Shown here in pieces: positions 52,134-61,137 of a DNA stretch of 64,000 nt (positions within the stretch are counted from its first letter, which is position 1; each line of letters begins with the position of its first letter). The position numbers were made by a program, and so were the translations under genes. The notes under the pieces were generated by a model. It saw nothing but the letters and a program-made list of their open reading frames with translations, was not told where the DNA came from and ran no database searches. The DNA comes from JAJAZB01 sp964244295 (GTDB taxonomy: Bacteria; Bacteroidota; Bacteroidia; Cytophagales; Spirosomataceae), in contig CAXTIG010000009.1 of NCBI GenBank assembly GCA_964244295.1, forward strand, positions 116,766-180,765, read 5' to 3'.

Positions 52134-55100
52134 TTACACCAGCGTCATTTCCGGCTCGGCTTCTTCGGCTTTGCGGCCCTTGCCGTGGGCGGCGGCTTTT
52201 TTCCGGGAAAGGAACACGTACATCGCTGGAATCACGTAAAGCGTCAGCACGAGCGAAAACAGAATCCCGCCCACGATGACGATGCCCAGCGGAATCCGGC
52301 TCGTGGCGGCGGCTCCCAGTGAAAGTGCAATCGGCAAGGCTCCCAGCGCCATGGCCAAGCTCGTCATCAGGATGGGCCTCAGGCGCATGGCGGCGGCGTG
52401 GGTGGCCGCCTCGGCTTTACTCAGGCCCTCTTCCCGCTGCTGGTTAGCGAATTCCACGATCAGAATCCCGTTTTTCGTCACCAGACCGATGAGCATGATG
52501 ATGCCGATTTGCGAGAAAATATTCAGAGTCTGGTCAAAAAGCCACAGCGACAGCACGGCCCCGGCGATGGCCAGCGGCACCGTAATCATGATGATGAGCG
52601 GGTCGAGAAAACTCTCGAATTGCGCCGCCAGCACGAGGTAAATCAGCACCAGCGCCAGGCTGAAGGCGAACAGGGTGTTCGACGAACTTTCGGAAAAATC
52701 TCGCGATGAACCCGTCAGCGCCGTCGTAAAACCCTGCTCGTTGAGTTGGAGTTTAGCCGAAACCTCGTTCATCGCCGCGATGCCGTCGGCCACGGTGCGG
52801 CCCGGCGCGAGGCCCGCCGACACGGTCGCCGATTTGTAGCGGTTGTAGTGGTACAACTGCGGCGGCGTGGTGGATTCCTGAAGGTTGATGACGTTGTCCA
52901 ACTGGATGGATTCTCCCCGGATGTTGCGCACGTACAGGTTGGTCAAATCCACCGGCGTCGTCCGGTCCTCGCGGGCCACCTCGCCAATGACCTGGTACTG
53001 CTTGCCGTTCATCGTAAAATACCCGTAGCGCAGGTTGGAAAAGGCCAGTTGGAGGGTCTGCGAAATGTCGGCTACCGACACGCCAAGTTCGCTCGCTTTG
53101 GCCCGGTCGATTTCCAGGCGCAGTTCGGGTTTATTGAATTTCAGGTCGATATCGACGTTTTGCAGGGCTGGATTCTTGCTGGCTTCGTCCAAAAACTTCG
53201 GCAACATAGCCTTAAGCTTTTCGAAGTCGTTGTTCTGAATCACGAAGGCCACGGGTTGTCCGCCCCGGCGGTTTACGGCGATGGTCTGTTCCTGAATGGC
53301 TAAGGCGCGGCCTTCGGGAAAGCGCCGCAGGTTGCGGTTGACTCGGCTCACGATTTGTTCCTGCGACGTTTTTCGGTCTTTTCGATCGGATAGTCCCACC
53401 CGCACGAAGCCCGAATTGACGGCTCCCGACCCCGAAAAACCCGGTGCCACCATCGAGAGCACGATGCGGCCTTCGGGCACGGAATCAATCACCATCTGGC
53501 TCAGGCGCTCTACGTAGTTTTCCATGTAGTCGTAGGCCGTGCCTTCGGGGGCGGTCACCTGAAGGCGGAACTGACTGCGGTCTTCGAGGGGGGCGAGTTC
53601 GGATTGGAGGGTAGACCCAAGCAGGAAAATCAGGCCCAGACAAGCCGCCACAATGACGAGAGCCACCCAACGCACGTTCATAAACCGCCCCAGCGAACGC
53701 TGGTAGCCTTCTTCCATCCAGGTAAAAAACGGTTCCGATTTTTCGTAAAACCAGGAATGCTTGTGCTCTTTTTTCGTCATGAGCACGTTCAGTACCGGCG
53801 TGAGTGTGAGCGACACGAAGGCCGAAATCAGCACGGCCCCGGCCACCACGATGCCGAATTCACGGAACAACCGCCCGACGAAGCCTTCCAGGAAAATAAT
53901 CGGCAAAAACACGAAGGCCAGCGTGATCGAAGTCGAAATGACGGCGAAGAAAATCTCTTCCGAGCCTTCGCGGGCGGCTTTCATGCGGGGTAAGCCCGCT
54001 TCGAGTTTCTTAAAAATATTTTCCGTCACCACGATGCCGTCGTCAACGACCAGCCCCGTGGCGAGCACGATGCCCAGGAGCGTGAGGATATTGATGGTAA
54101 ACCCGCAGACGTACATGATGAAAAACGCCCCGATGAGCGACACCGGAATGTCGATGAGCGGGCGGAAGGCGATGGCCCAGTCACGGAAAAACAGGTAGAT
54201 GATGATCACCACCAACACCAGCGAAATGCCGAGCGTTTCGACCACTTCGGTGATGGAAGCCTTGATGAAGCGCGTGTTGTCGAGGGCGATGTCGAGTTTG
54301 ATGTCCTTCGGTACTTCGCGCTTGATGTCTTCGAGGCGTTTGTAAAATTCGTTGGAAATGGCCACGTAGTTGGTGCCGGGCTGGGGAATAATGGCCAGGC
54401 CCACCATCGGGACGTTTTTTTCCTTCATCACCGTTTCCTCGTTTTCGGGTCCCAGCACCACGTCGCCGATGTCGGAAAAACGAACGATGTTGCCGCCTTC
54501 GTTGCGCAGAATGACGTTGCTGAAATCCTCTTCGGTCAGCAACCGTCCGAACGTGCGGATGGAAAGCTCGGTGGCGCTACCGGCAATTTTACCCGCCGGC
54601 AGTTCCACGTTTTCCTCGTTGAGGGCATTACGTACGTCGGTGGCGGTCACGTTGCGGGCGGCCATGCGGGCCGGGTCGAGCGAGAGTCGCATGGCGTAGC
54701 GTTTTTCGCCCCAAATCTGGATGCTGCTCACGCCGGGAATCGTCTGGAGGCGTTCCTGAAGCACGTTCGAGGCGTAGTCGGTGAGTTGCAGGGCGTTGCG
54801 GGTGTTGCTCTGGACGGTCATCGAAATGATGGCATCCGAACTGGCATCGGCCTTGCTCACCACGGGCGGCGTGTCGAGGTCGGGTGGGAGCGAGCGCTGG
54901 GCCTGCGATACCTTGTCGCGCACGTCGTTGGCGGCGGCTTCGAGGTCGGCTTCCAACTCGAATTCCACCGTGATGTTGCTCGTGCCCTGGCTGCTGGTCG
55001 AGGTAATCGTGCGCACCCCCGCAATGCCGTTGATGGCTTTTTCGAGCGGCTCGGTGATCTGCGACTCGATGATGTCGGCGTTGGCCCCGGCGTAGCTCGT

Positions 55101-55244
55101 CCGCACGTTGATAATCGGCGGGTCGATGGCCGGAAAATCGCGCACACCCAGAAAGGTGTAACCCACGTAGCCAAACAACACGATGATGATGTTGAGCACG
55201 ATGGCCAGCACGGGGCGGCTGAGGGATAAGGAAGGAAGGCTCAT
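52134..55244 (-). CDS. RND efflux pump permease (HAE1 family)
   Basis: A 1036-residue inner-membrane pump of the AcrB/HAE1 type. PVLAIVLNIIIVLFGYVGYTFLGVRDFP is the first helix region; the periplasmic loops carry FELEADLEAAANDVRDKV and IPGVSSIQIWGEKRYAMRL. The proton-relay helix has GLVVDDGIVVTENIF, and near the C terminus lies the second half with FANQQREEGLSKAEAATHA. It expels lipophilic compounds in exchange for protons. The adaptor gene is upstream on the same strand; the outer-membrane channel is not in the window. Confidence 0.96.
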   Translation of the reverse strand: MSLPSLSLSRPVLAIVLNIIIVLFGYVGYTFLGVRDFPAIDPPIINVRTSYAGANADIIESQITEPLEKAINGIAGVRTITSTSSQGTSNITVEFELEADLEAAANDVRDKVSQAQRSLPPDLDTPPVVSKADASSDAIISMTVQSNTRNALQLTDYASNVLQERLQTIPGVSSIQIWGEKRYAMRLSLDPARMAARNVTATDVRNALNEENVELPAGKIAGSATELSIRTFGRLLTEEDFSNVILRNEGGNIVRFSDIGDVVLGPENEETVMKEKNVPMVGLAIIPQPGTNYVAISNEFYKRLEDIKREVPKDIKLDIALDNTRFIKASITEVVETLGISLVLVVIIIYLFFRDWAIAFRPLIDIPVSLIGAFFIMYVCGFTINILTLLGIVLATGLVVDDGIVVTENIFKKLEAGLPRMKAAREGSEEIFFAVISTSITLAFVFLPIIFLEGFVGRLFREFGIVVAGAVLISAFVSLTLTPVLNVLMTKKEHKHSWFYEKSEPFFTWMEEGYQRSLGRFMNVRWVALVIVAACLGLIFLLGSTLQSELAPLEDRSQFRLQVTAPEGTAYDYMENYVERLSQMVIDSVPEGRIVLSMVAPGFSGSGAVNSGFVRVGLSDRKDRKTSQEQIVSRVNRNLRRFPEGRALAIQEQTIAVNRRGGQPVAFVIQNNDFEKLKAMLPKFLDEASKNPALQNVDIDLKFNKPELRLEIDRAKASELGVSVADISQTLQLAFSNLRYGYFTMNGKQYQVIGEVAREDRTTPVDLTNLYVRNIRGESIQLDNVINLQESTTPPQLYHYNRYKSATVSAGLAPGRTVADGIAAMNEVSAKLQLNEQGFTTALTGSSRDFSESSSNTLFAFSLALVLIYLVLAAQFESFLDPLIIMITVPLAIAGAVLSLWLFDQTLNIFSQIGIIMLIGLVTKNGILIVEFANQQREEGLSKAEAATHAAAMRLRPILMTSLAMALGALPIALSLGAAATSRIPLGIVIVGGILFSLVLTLYVIPAMYVFLSRKKAAAHGKGRKAEEAEPEMTLV

Positions 55245-55262
55245 GGGGTTGAGAGTTGAGAA

Positions 55263-55320
55263 TTGAAAGTTGAGAATTGAAAATTAAAAATGCTGTTCAC
55301 TTTCAATTTTCAACTTTCAA
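55263..55320. repeat. AT-rich inverted repeat between adaptor and pump genes
   Basis: TTGAAAGTTGAGAATTGAAA (55263-55282) pairs with 55301-55320 with one mismatch; the left half is also a tandem GAGTTGAGAATTGA repeat. It is in the 76-base gap of the operon and may lower pump expression. Confidence 0.75.
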
Positions 55321-56397
55321 CTATTTCGTTACCCGCGCCACCTTTACGCTGGCGTCGGGTTTGAGTTGGAGCATACCGCTGGTGATGATGGTGTCACCGG
55401 GCTGAATGCCCTTGATAATCTGCACTTTGTTGGCGCTACGCAGGCCGGTTTCAACCGTTACAAATTCGGCTTTCCCGTTTCTCGACACGATGACTTTCTT
55501 GTCGCGGGCGCTCGGCACGATGGCCTGGCTGGGCACCATCATGGCTTCGGGCGTTTCGCTGAGTTTGAGGCGCACCTGGGCAAACTGACCGGGGTGAAGC
55601 TGGCCCTTGGGATTGGATATCTGCGCCCGGAGTTTGATGGTACGGGTGGTGAGGTCCACTTTTGGTTCGATGGCGTACACCCGTCCGGTGTGGGTGATTT
55701 GGTCGCTGGCCACTGTAAACTGCACAGGATCGCCGAGTTTCAGCAGATCACTGTATTTTTCAGGAACCGAAAAATCCATCTTCAGCGGATTGGTTTGCTG
55801 GATGCTGGCAATCACCGTCGTGGGCGATACCACGGTGCCTTCACTCACGTTGCGCAACCCGATGGTACCGCTGAACGGTGCCCGGACTTCGGTGCGCTGA
55901 ATCTGCGCCTGGATGTAGGCAATGTCGGCATCGAAGCCTTCCACCGTCGAGGCGTCCACGTCGACCTGTTGTTGCGCCACGCCGCCTTTGGCCAGCAATT
56001 GCCGGTTCCGTTCGAGGGTACGCTGGGCCAACTGCTTTTGGGTGGAGAGTTTCGGAAGTTGCGCCCGCAGGTCGGCGTCGTAAAGTTTGACCAACACGGT
56101 GCCCTTACTCACGTACTGCCCTTCGCGGAAGTAGATTTTGATTACCCGGGCGCTCAACTCCGACTGGATGTTGGTTTCTTCGTTGGCGAGCAGGGTGCCG
56201 CTGGCATCGAGGGTGTTACTCAGTTTTTCGGTTTTCACCACGTAGCCGTCCACGCTCAATTCGCGGGGGGCGCTGGACTGGCGGGCATTGGCTTCTTTTT
56301 TCTTTTCAGAACGGGTAATCTTGGCAAAAACCAGGTAACCAATTCCGGCCACGAGACCGAGAACCAACACCCAGCGGGCAATTCGAGAGGTTTTCAT
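55321..56397 (-). CDS. RND efflux periplasmic adaptor protein
   Basis: A 358-residue membrane-fusion protein. It starts with the anchor ARWVLVLGLVAGIGYLVFAKI. The lipoyl half-motifs are ASGTLLANEETNIQSELS and IYFREGQYVSKGTVLVKLYD, the hairpin spans ~110-170, the second lipoyl half is RTEVRAPFSGTIGLRNVS, and then beta-barrel and membrane-proximal domains. It links the pump to an outer-membrane channel. It is the first gene of the pump operon; a poor TACTTTTTG box lies just upstream. Confidence 0.96.
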   Translation of the reverse strand: MKTSRIARWVLVLGLVAGIGYLVFAKITRSEKKKEANARQSSAPRELSVDGYVVKTEKLSNTLDASGTLLANEETNIQSELSARVIKIYFREGQYVSKGTVLVKLYDADLRAQLPKLSTQKQLAQRTLERNRQLLAKGGVAQQQVDVDASTVEGFDADIAYIQAQIQRTEVRAPFSGTIGLRNVSEGTVVSPTTVIASIQQTNPLKMDFSVPEKYSDLLKLGDPVQFTVASDQITHTGRVYAIEPKVDLTTRTIKLRAQISNPKGQLHPGQFAQVRLKLSETPEAMMVPSQAIVPSARDKKVIVSRNGKAEFVTVETGLRSANKVQIIKGIQPGDTIITSGMLQLKPDASVKVARVTK

Positions 56398-56640
56398 AGG
56401 TAAAATGAATGAGGGAGGTTGGTGGCAAAAAGTACCACTTTTTCCAACCCAACGGTAACCCCGAAAACGCGGAGTTTCTTCGCAAAAGTGAAAAAAACCA
56501 TACCCGATGCGCGATTTTGTCGCCCAAAGCGGGGAATGTCAAGACAAAGGAAGGGAACTTGCCAGGGATCACCGAGCCACGTCGACAACCGGACCCGCCC
56601 GCTTTCCGGCTCCGCGTCGAACCCTAACCGCCCGGCCCGG

Positions 56641-56670
56641 TTGAAAACGAAGGACGATTGCGTACTTTTG
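56641..56670 (+). promoter_or_regulatory. Well-matched Bacteroidota promoter for the aldolase gene
   Basis: TTG at 56641-56643 and TACTTTTG at 56663-56670 are 19 bases apart, matching TTTG-N19-TAnnTTTG closely; the start codon is 33 bases after the box. The 306-base gap 56398-56703 has no gene. Confidence 0.65.
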
Positions 56671-56703
56671 CCCCGATACACACCCGCATTTTCCCCAATT
56701 CCC

Positions 56704-57360
56704 ATGAAATTTTTCATCGATACGGCCAACCTGGCCGAAATCCGCGAAGCCGCCGATTTTGGCATCCTCGATGGCGTGACGACCAACCCTTCGCTCATGG
56801 CCAAGGAAGGCATCACGGGCAAAAACAAGATCCTCAGCCACTACAAAGCCATTTGTGACCTCGTGGACGGCGACATCAGCGCCGAAGTCACCTCGACCGA
56901 CTACGCCGACCTGATTCGCGATGGCGAGGAACTGGCCGAAATCGACGAGAAAATTGTCGTGAAACTTCCCATGACCCGCGACGGCGTGAAGGCACTGACC
57001 TATTTCGCCAAAAAAGAAATCAAAACCAACTGCACGCTCGTTTTCTCGGCGGGGCAGGCACTGCTGGCGGCCAAAGCCGGCGCTACCTACGTGTCGCCCT
57101 TCGTGGGACGGCTCGACGACGTTTCGACCGACGGCGTGGCCCTTATCGAACAGATCGTTACGATTTACGAAAACTACGGTTACACCACCCAGGTGCTCGC
57201 CGCCAGCATCCGCCACCCGATGCACATCATTCAGTGCGCCGAAGTCGGGGCCGATGTGATCACCGCCCCACTCAGCGCCATTACGGCTTTGTTGAATCAC
57301 CCCCTCACCGACATTGGCCTGGCGAAATTTATGGCCGATTACAAAAAAGGAAATTCCTGA
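56704..57360 (+). CDS. Fructose-6-phosphate aldolase / transaldolase-like (MipB/TalC)
   Basis: A 218-residue class I aldolase of the short transaldolase group. It begins MKFFIDTANLAEIREA, with DGVTTNPSLMAKEG as the second conserved block. The Schiff-base Lys is K87 in KIVVKLPMT, and YVSPFVGRLDD follows. Length and sequence fit the TalC/fsa family rather than long transaldolases. It works in the non-oxidative pentose phosphate pathway or in fructose-6-phosphate splitting. It has its own promoter at 56641. Confidence 0.93.
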   Translation: MKFFIDTANLAEIREAADFGILDGVTTNPSLMAKEGITGKNKILSHYKAICDLVDGDISAEVTSTDYADLIRDGEELAEIDEKIVVKLPMTRDGVKALTYFAKKEIKTNCTLVFSAGQALLAAKAGATYVSPFVGRLDDVSTDGVALIEQIVTIYENYGYTTQVLAASIRHPMHIIQCAEVGADVITAPLSAITALLNHPLTDIGLAKFMADYKKGNS

Positions 57361-57361
57361 T

Positions 57362-57480
57362 GAGAGGATAGAGGATAGAGGATAGAGGATAGTGGATAGA
57401 GAAAGACACGCGGTTCGCCGCTTCGGCTGCACTTCTCTATCCACTATCCACTATCCACTGTCCTCTATCCACCATCCACT
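57362..57480. repeat. GATAGAG-type tandem and inverted repeat
   Basis: Left half 57362-57405 has GAGGATAGAG units repeated three to four times; right half 57432-57480 has the complement (CTATCCAC) repeated. The whole folds as one imperfect palindrome between the aldolase and ftsE genes. Confidence 0.8.
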
Positions 57481-57489
57481 TCCCCGACT

Positions 57490-58167
57490 ATGTTCAACTC
57501 CGAACCCGTCGTCGAGGTCGCCCACGCCAACATTTTTCAGGCCGGTGAAAAATTGGTGCTGACTGACGTCAACTTTACCATTCGCAAGGGTGAATTCGTG
57601 TACCTGATCGGGCGCACCGGCAGCGGGAAATCGTCGTTGCTGAAAACGCTCTACGCCGATCTTTGGCTCGAACAAGGCTCGGCGCGGGTGAGCGGCTACG
57701 AACTTCACAACATCCGCCGGAGCGAAATCCCGTTTCTGCGCCGAAAAATCGGCATCGTCTTCCAGGACTTCCAGTTGTTTATGGACCGCAACGTGGCCGA
57801 CAACCTCAGTTTTGTGCTCCGCGCCACCGGCTGGACCGACAAGGCCAAAATGAAAACCCGCGTGGCCGAAGTACTCATGCAGGTGGGGCTGGGATCGGTC
57901 ATTCACAAATTGCCGCACCAGCTTTCGGGCGGCGAACAGCAGCGGGTGGTGATTGCGCGGGCGCTGCTCAACGAACCCCAGATTCTCCTCGCCGACGAAC
58001 CCACCGGCAACCTCGACCCGGAGGTTTCGGAAGAAGTGATGCGCACCTTCCTCACCATCAATCGAACCGGCACGGCGGTACTCATGGGTACCCACGATTT
58101 CGACCTGATCCGAAAATACCCCCAGCGGCGGCTGCGGTGTGAGAATGGGAAGGTGACGGAGGCGTGA
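57490..58167 (+). CDS. ftsE: Cell-division ATP-binding protein FtsE
   Basis: A 225-residue ABC ATPase. Walker A GRTGSGKSS at about 37-45, Q-loop VFQDFQLFMD, signature HQLSGGEQQRV, Walker B ILLADEPTGNLDPE, and the switch His in MGTHDFDL. The sequence is FtsE-like: short, with a single ATP domain and no membrane domain. FtsE works with FtsX in divisome control of peptidoglycan hydrolases. No ftsX lies next to it here; in Bacteroidota the two genes are often apart. Confidence 0.88.
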   Translation: MFNSEPVVEVAHANIFQAGEKLVLTDVNFTIRKGEFVYLIGRTGSGKSSLLKTLYADLWLEQGSARVSGYELHNIRRSEIPFLRRKIGIVFQDFQLFMDRNVADNLSFVLRATGWTDKAKMKTRVAEVLMQVGLGSVIHKLPHQLSGGEQQRVVIARALLNEPQILLADEPTGNLDPEVSEEVMRTFLTINRTGTAVLMGTHDFDLIRKYPQRRLRCENGKVTEA

Positions 58168-58179
58168 TCGGCTTTTGGT

Positions 58180-58300
58180 TTCAGTCGTTGTCATCCCGAC
58201 GTAGGAGGGATCTCGTTGGGGTACCGGGCACATTCGTTACCTGCAAGGAATTCGGAGCGGCCAACGAGATCCCTCCTACGTCGGGATGACAACGACTGAA
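58180..58300. repeat. Palindromic repeat with 40-base perfect arms
   Basis: Arms 58180-58219 and 58261-58300 are perfect reverse complements around a 41-base spacer (core GTCATCCCGACGTAGGAGGG). It gives a false extension of the next gene. Confidence 0.95.
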
Positions 58301-58312
58301 AAGTTGACCATC

Positions 58313-58636
58313 ATGTCCACCCGCTTCCGCAGTCTCTTCCTGTTTTACCGTAGCCTTGCCCCCTGGACGATCCTCGTCAGCCTGTTGCTTTGTGCCCTGC
58401 TGGTGGCAGAAGTCGGTGCGTTGCGGGCGGCGGGGGCGGTGCTGCTGAGTAAAGTCTTCGCCAACGGGGCCACGTTTGCGCTGCTTCGCACCTTCAAAAA
58501 CCAGGAAATTTATTTTTACCACAACCTCGGTTGGACCGAACGGGGCCTCTGGCTGGCCGTTTTCGCCCTCGACTTCGCCGTGTTGCTGGGGCTGATGGCC
58601 CTGACCGACGCGTTTACTACGCTCATCACGCCATGA
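58313..58636 (+). CDS. Small membrane protein, partner of the next ABC ATPase
   Basis: A 107-residue protein with three hydrophobic segments: LAPWTILVSLLLCALLVAEVGALRAAG, VLLSKVFANGATFALLR and LAVFALDFAVLLGLMALTD. It starts at the ATG at 58313; an upstream ATG at 58286 falls in the palindrome. Its stop codon overlaps the start of the ABC ATPase gene (ATGA at 58633-58636), so translation is coupled and it is likely the membrane half of a very small transporter. No family is recognised. Confidence 0.6.
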   Translation: MSTRFRSLFLFYRSLAPWTILVSLLLCALLVAEVGALRAAGAVLLSKVFANGATFALLRTFKNQEIYFYHNLGWTERGLWLAVFALDFAVLLGLMALTDAFTTLITP

Positions 58637-59292
58637 TCCACCGCCTCGCTGCCGATGGCATTCAGAAGCGATTCGGCACCCGCGACGTGCTCACGGGCGG
58701 CTACGTCAGCCTCGAAACCGGAGTCGTGACGGGCCTGCTGGGTCGGAACGGTTGCGGTAAAAGCACCCTGCTCAAAATTGTGTTCGGCTGCCTGCGGGGC
58801 GATAGCCAGTCGGTGCGGGTGGACGGGCGTTGGGTGGCCACCTTGCACACCCAGCCGGGCGTGGCCGCGTACCTGCCGCAGCATCCCTTCGTGCCGGGGA
58901 ACCTGCGGGTGAGTGAGGCCCTGGGCTGGTTCGACGTAAAAAAAGCAGCGGTTTTCGAGGCATTTCCCGAAACAGAATCCTGGCAGACGCAACGCCTGAA
59001 TCGGCTTTCGGGCGGGCAGCGGCGCTTGGTCGAAACCTTGCTCGTGCTGCTGGCACCGGTGCAGTTTGCGCTGCTCGACGAGCCGTTTTCTCACCTCGCT
59101 CCCGTGCAGGTGGATCGCTTGAAAGAAGTGATGTTGGACGAAAAAAGCCGGAAAGGAATCTTGATCACCGACCACCTACACCGGCACGTGACCGAACTGA
59201 GCGATCGCCTGTACGTCATCGCCCACGAGCGAACCTACTTGCTGCGCTCGCCGGACGAACTCGTGCGCTGGGGTTACCTCGGCGAGGAGTGA
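58633..59292 (+). CDS. ABC transporter ATP-binding protein
   Basis: A 219-residue ATPase with Walker A LLGRNGCGKSTLLK, signature LNRLSGGQRRLVE, Walker B FALLDEPFSHLAP and a late His (ITDHLHRHV). The Q-loop is short (YLPQHPF). The coupled membrane protein is only 107 residues, and no other permease is adjacent. The protein resembles those of Bacteroidota drug or lipid export but the role is open. Confidence 0.85.
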   Translation: MIHRLAADGIQKRFGTRDVLTGGYVSLETGVVTGLLGRNGCGKSTLLKIVFGCLRGDSQSVRVDGRWVATLHTQPGVAAYLPQHPFVPGNLRVSEALGWFDVKKAAVFEAFPETESWQTQRLNRLSGGQRRLVETLLVLLAPVQFALLDEPFSHLAPVQVDRLKEVMLDEKSRKGILITDHLHRHVTELSDRLYVIAHERTYLLRSPDELVRWGYLGEE

Positions 59293-59311
59293 AGGACATT
59301 CAACGCCCGTC

Positions 59312-60865
59312 TCAAAACTTCCGTGGGCTGGTTTGCTGATGGCTAACCGGTTTTCCCGACGAACCCCAGGTCTTGCGAACCCCCAAGTACAGGCCCAGGG
59401 CATCGTCGTACAGTCCGCCCTTGTCCCAACCCAGCGCAAGGGTGGCGTCCAGTCCTTCCCCAAATGGTAGGGTAGCTCGACCCCGGACGAGGCCCGAAAG
59501 TTGATTTACCCCGTCCCCGGTAAGGGTCATCGGATAGTCATAAGTGCCAAAATTCTGACTGTACGACCACTTCGTTTCCCAACTCACCCCAAAGACCCGC
59601 CCCGCCGCGCCGACGTGGAATGCCTGCACACGGTTGTTGCTCAACGCCGTTACGTTTTTCCGTACGCCCTCGGCCAGACCGGCATCGGGGGTGATGAAGG
59701 GGGTGCCGATGGTGCGGCGCTGGTACACCCAGCCATCGCGGTACTGGCTTTGGTTAAAGTAGTTGTCGCGGCCCCGCAGCTTGCCAATGTTGATGTCGAA
59801 CACGCTCCCGCCTTGGCTGATGGTGTAGAGGTATTCCGCCGTGAGCCGGTCGAGCGAAATACGCGTTTGGGGCTGGTTGGTACGTGCCCACCGGATGCCA
59901 TTCAGGCCGTCGGCGACATTGGTGAGGAAAAACAGGGAGCCGTCTTCAATGAAGTGCTGGCGGTAGAGAAACAAGCGGCTGGTTTTGAAGCGAATTTCGG
60001 TGGCCAAATCAAGAGTGCCTAGGTGATTACCCACCCGGTTGATGTCGAGCGAAATTTCAGCGGGCGAGGTGCCTCCGTAGAAAACCGGATTGAGGCTCTT
60101 GGCCCGAATTACCCGCCAGTACGACAGCCAGGACGTACCGAAATACCCGAACTTAGAATAAGCACCATTGTCGTCTTTGAGGGCAGGGGCGTACCCACCC
60201 CACTGTGCGTAGTGAACGAGGCCCGCGTGGAAGGCCACCGGCCAGGTGTCTTTGCCGAAGCGGACGTACAGGCCCTTCGAGTGCAGGTAGGCGTTCTGAA
60301 CGTAGGCGTTTGCCTTAGGACCTTCAAACCAGCCGTGGGTGAAAAACCCCTTGAAACTCAGCCAGCGCTTCAAAATAGGGAAGGGGACGTAGTCGGAGTT
60401 GCCAATCCGCACTTGTGGCAGCGGCAACGCATTGCCCGACCAAAGCGCCCCGCCCGACGAGAGCGTACTGTCCTGAAACCCAAGAATTTCCCGCCGCCGC
60501 CCCACCATGAGTTCCCATTTGCGGTAGTGAAGGCGAACAAAGGCTTCGGGCAAAATTAGCTTAACATCGGGATTATTCGACTGAACCACCCCTTCCAGCG
60601 CGGCCTCGACCCCCCATTGCGTTGAGCGGCCCAGGCTGTGACGATAGCGCCCACCCGCTTGCAACAGCCCGGATTGAGGCGTGTTGGGAATAATCCCGAA
60701 CTGATTGGCAGCGAGCCAGAAAGGGGTCCGCCCCCCTGCGGCGGGCAACGTACTTACCCCGACGAAGGCGCTCAAATGGTACCGGGTGGAATCTTGGGCA
60801 AGCACCGACCAGCCACCCCCCCAACACCAGCACACCCCGACCAGCCAGCGCAAGGAAACGTTCAT
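59312..60865 (-). CDS. Wzi-type outer-membrane beta-barrel protein
   Basis: A 517-residue protein with signal peptide SLRWLVGVCWCWGGGWSVLAQ starting at 60865. The body consists of amphipathic strands ending in aromatic residues, such as LKLILPEAFVRLHYRKWELMVGRRREILGFQDSTLSSGG (split), FKGFFTHGWFEG, SLDRLTAEYLYTISQGG and SWETKWSYSQNFGTYDYP. This is the capsule-assembly Wzi family pattern seen in Bacteroidota. It is probably inserted in the outer membrane. Its role in polysaccharide export is inferred from the family. Confidence 0.85.
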   Translation of the reverse strand: MNVSLRWLVGVCWCWGGGWSVLAQDSTRYHLSAFVGVSTLPAAGGRTPFWLAANQFGIIPNTPQSGLLQAGGRYRHSLGRSTQWGVEAALEGVVQSNNPDVKLILPEAFVRLHYRKWELMVGRRREILGFQDSTLSSGGALWSGNALPLPQVRIGNSDYVPFPILKRWLSFKGFFTHGWFEGPKANAYVQNAYLHSKGLYVRFGKDTWPVAFHAGLVHYAQWGGYAPALKDDNGAYSKFGYFGTSWLSYWRVIRAKSLNPVFYGGTSPAEISLDINRVGNHLGTLDLATEIRFKTSRLFLYRQHFIEDGSLFFLTNVADGLNGIRWARTNQPQTRISLDRLTAEYLYTISQGGSVFDINIGKLRGRDNYFNQSQYRDGWVYQRRTIGTPFITPDAGLAEGVRKNVTALSNNRVQAFHVGAAGRVFGVSWETKWSYSQNFGTYDYPMTLTGDGVNQLSGLVRGRATLPFGEGLDATLALGWDKGGLYDDALGLYLGVRKTWGSSGKPVSHQQTSPRKF

Positions 60866-60915
60866 GAAAATACGTCTGAGAAGATTGGGTATCGAATTGC
60901 TTGGCGGTATGCCGT

Positions 60916-60946
60916 CAAAAGTAGGGAAAAGCAGGCGGACTGCCAA
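60916..60946 (-). promoter_or_regulatory. Bacteroidota promoter for the Wzi-type gene
   Basis: On the minus strand TTG (60946-60944) is 20 bases from TACTTTTG (60923-60916); the start codon follows at 60865. It is one of the best promoter matches in the window. Confidence 0.65.
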
Positions 60947-61137
60947 TTAAGGACTTGGGCCGCAGGTATTCCTTTGCCGAGGTATTCCTTTCTTGAACCT
61001 TGCAAATCCAGAAAGTAGCGGCGTGGTTACGCGCTGCGTCAACAAAAAAAAGTGGTGATTTGGCATCAGGGTAAGCGCGAAAACAGGCGGGTCATTTCCG
61101 TATCTTGCGCCGACTTGACTGCCCTCCTTCGTCGCCA

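Noticed and set aside
57362..57480. A CRISPR-like array
   Set aside because: Repeat units are 7-9 bases with no spacers, and no cas genes are near.
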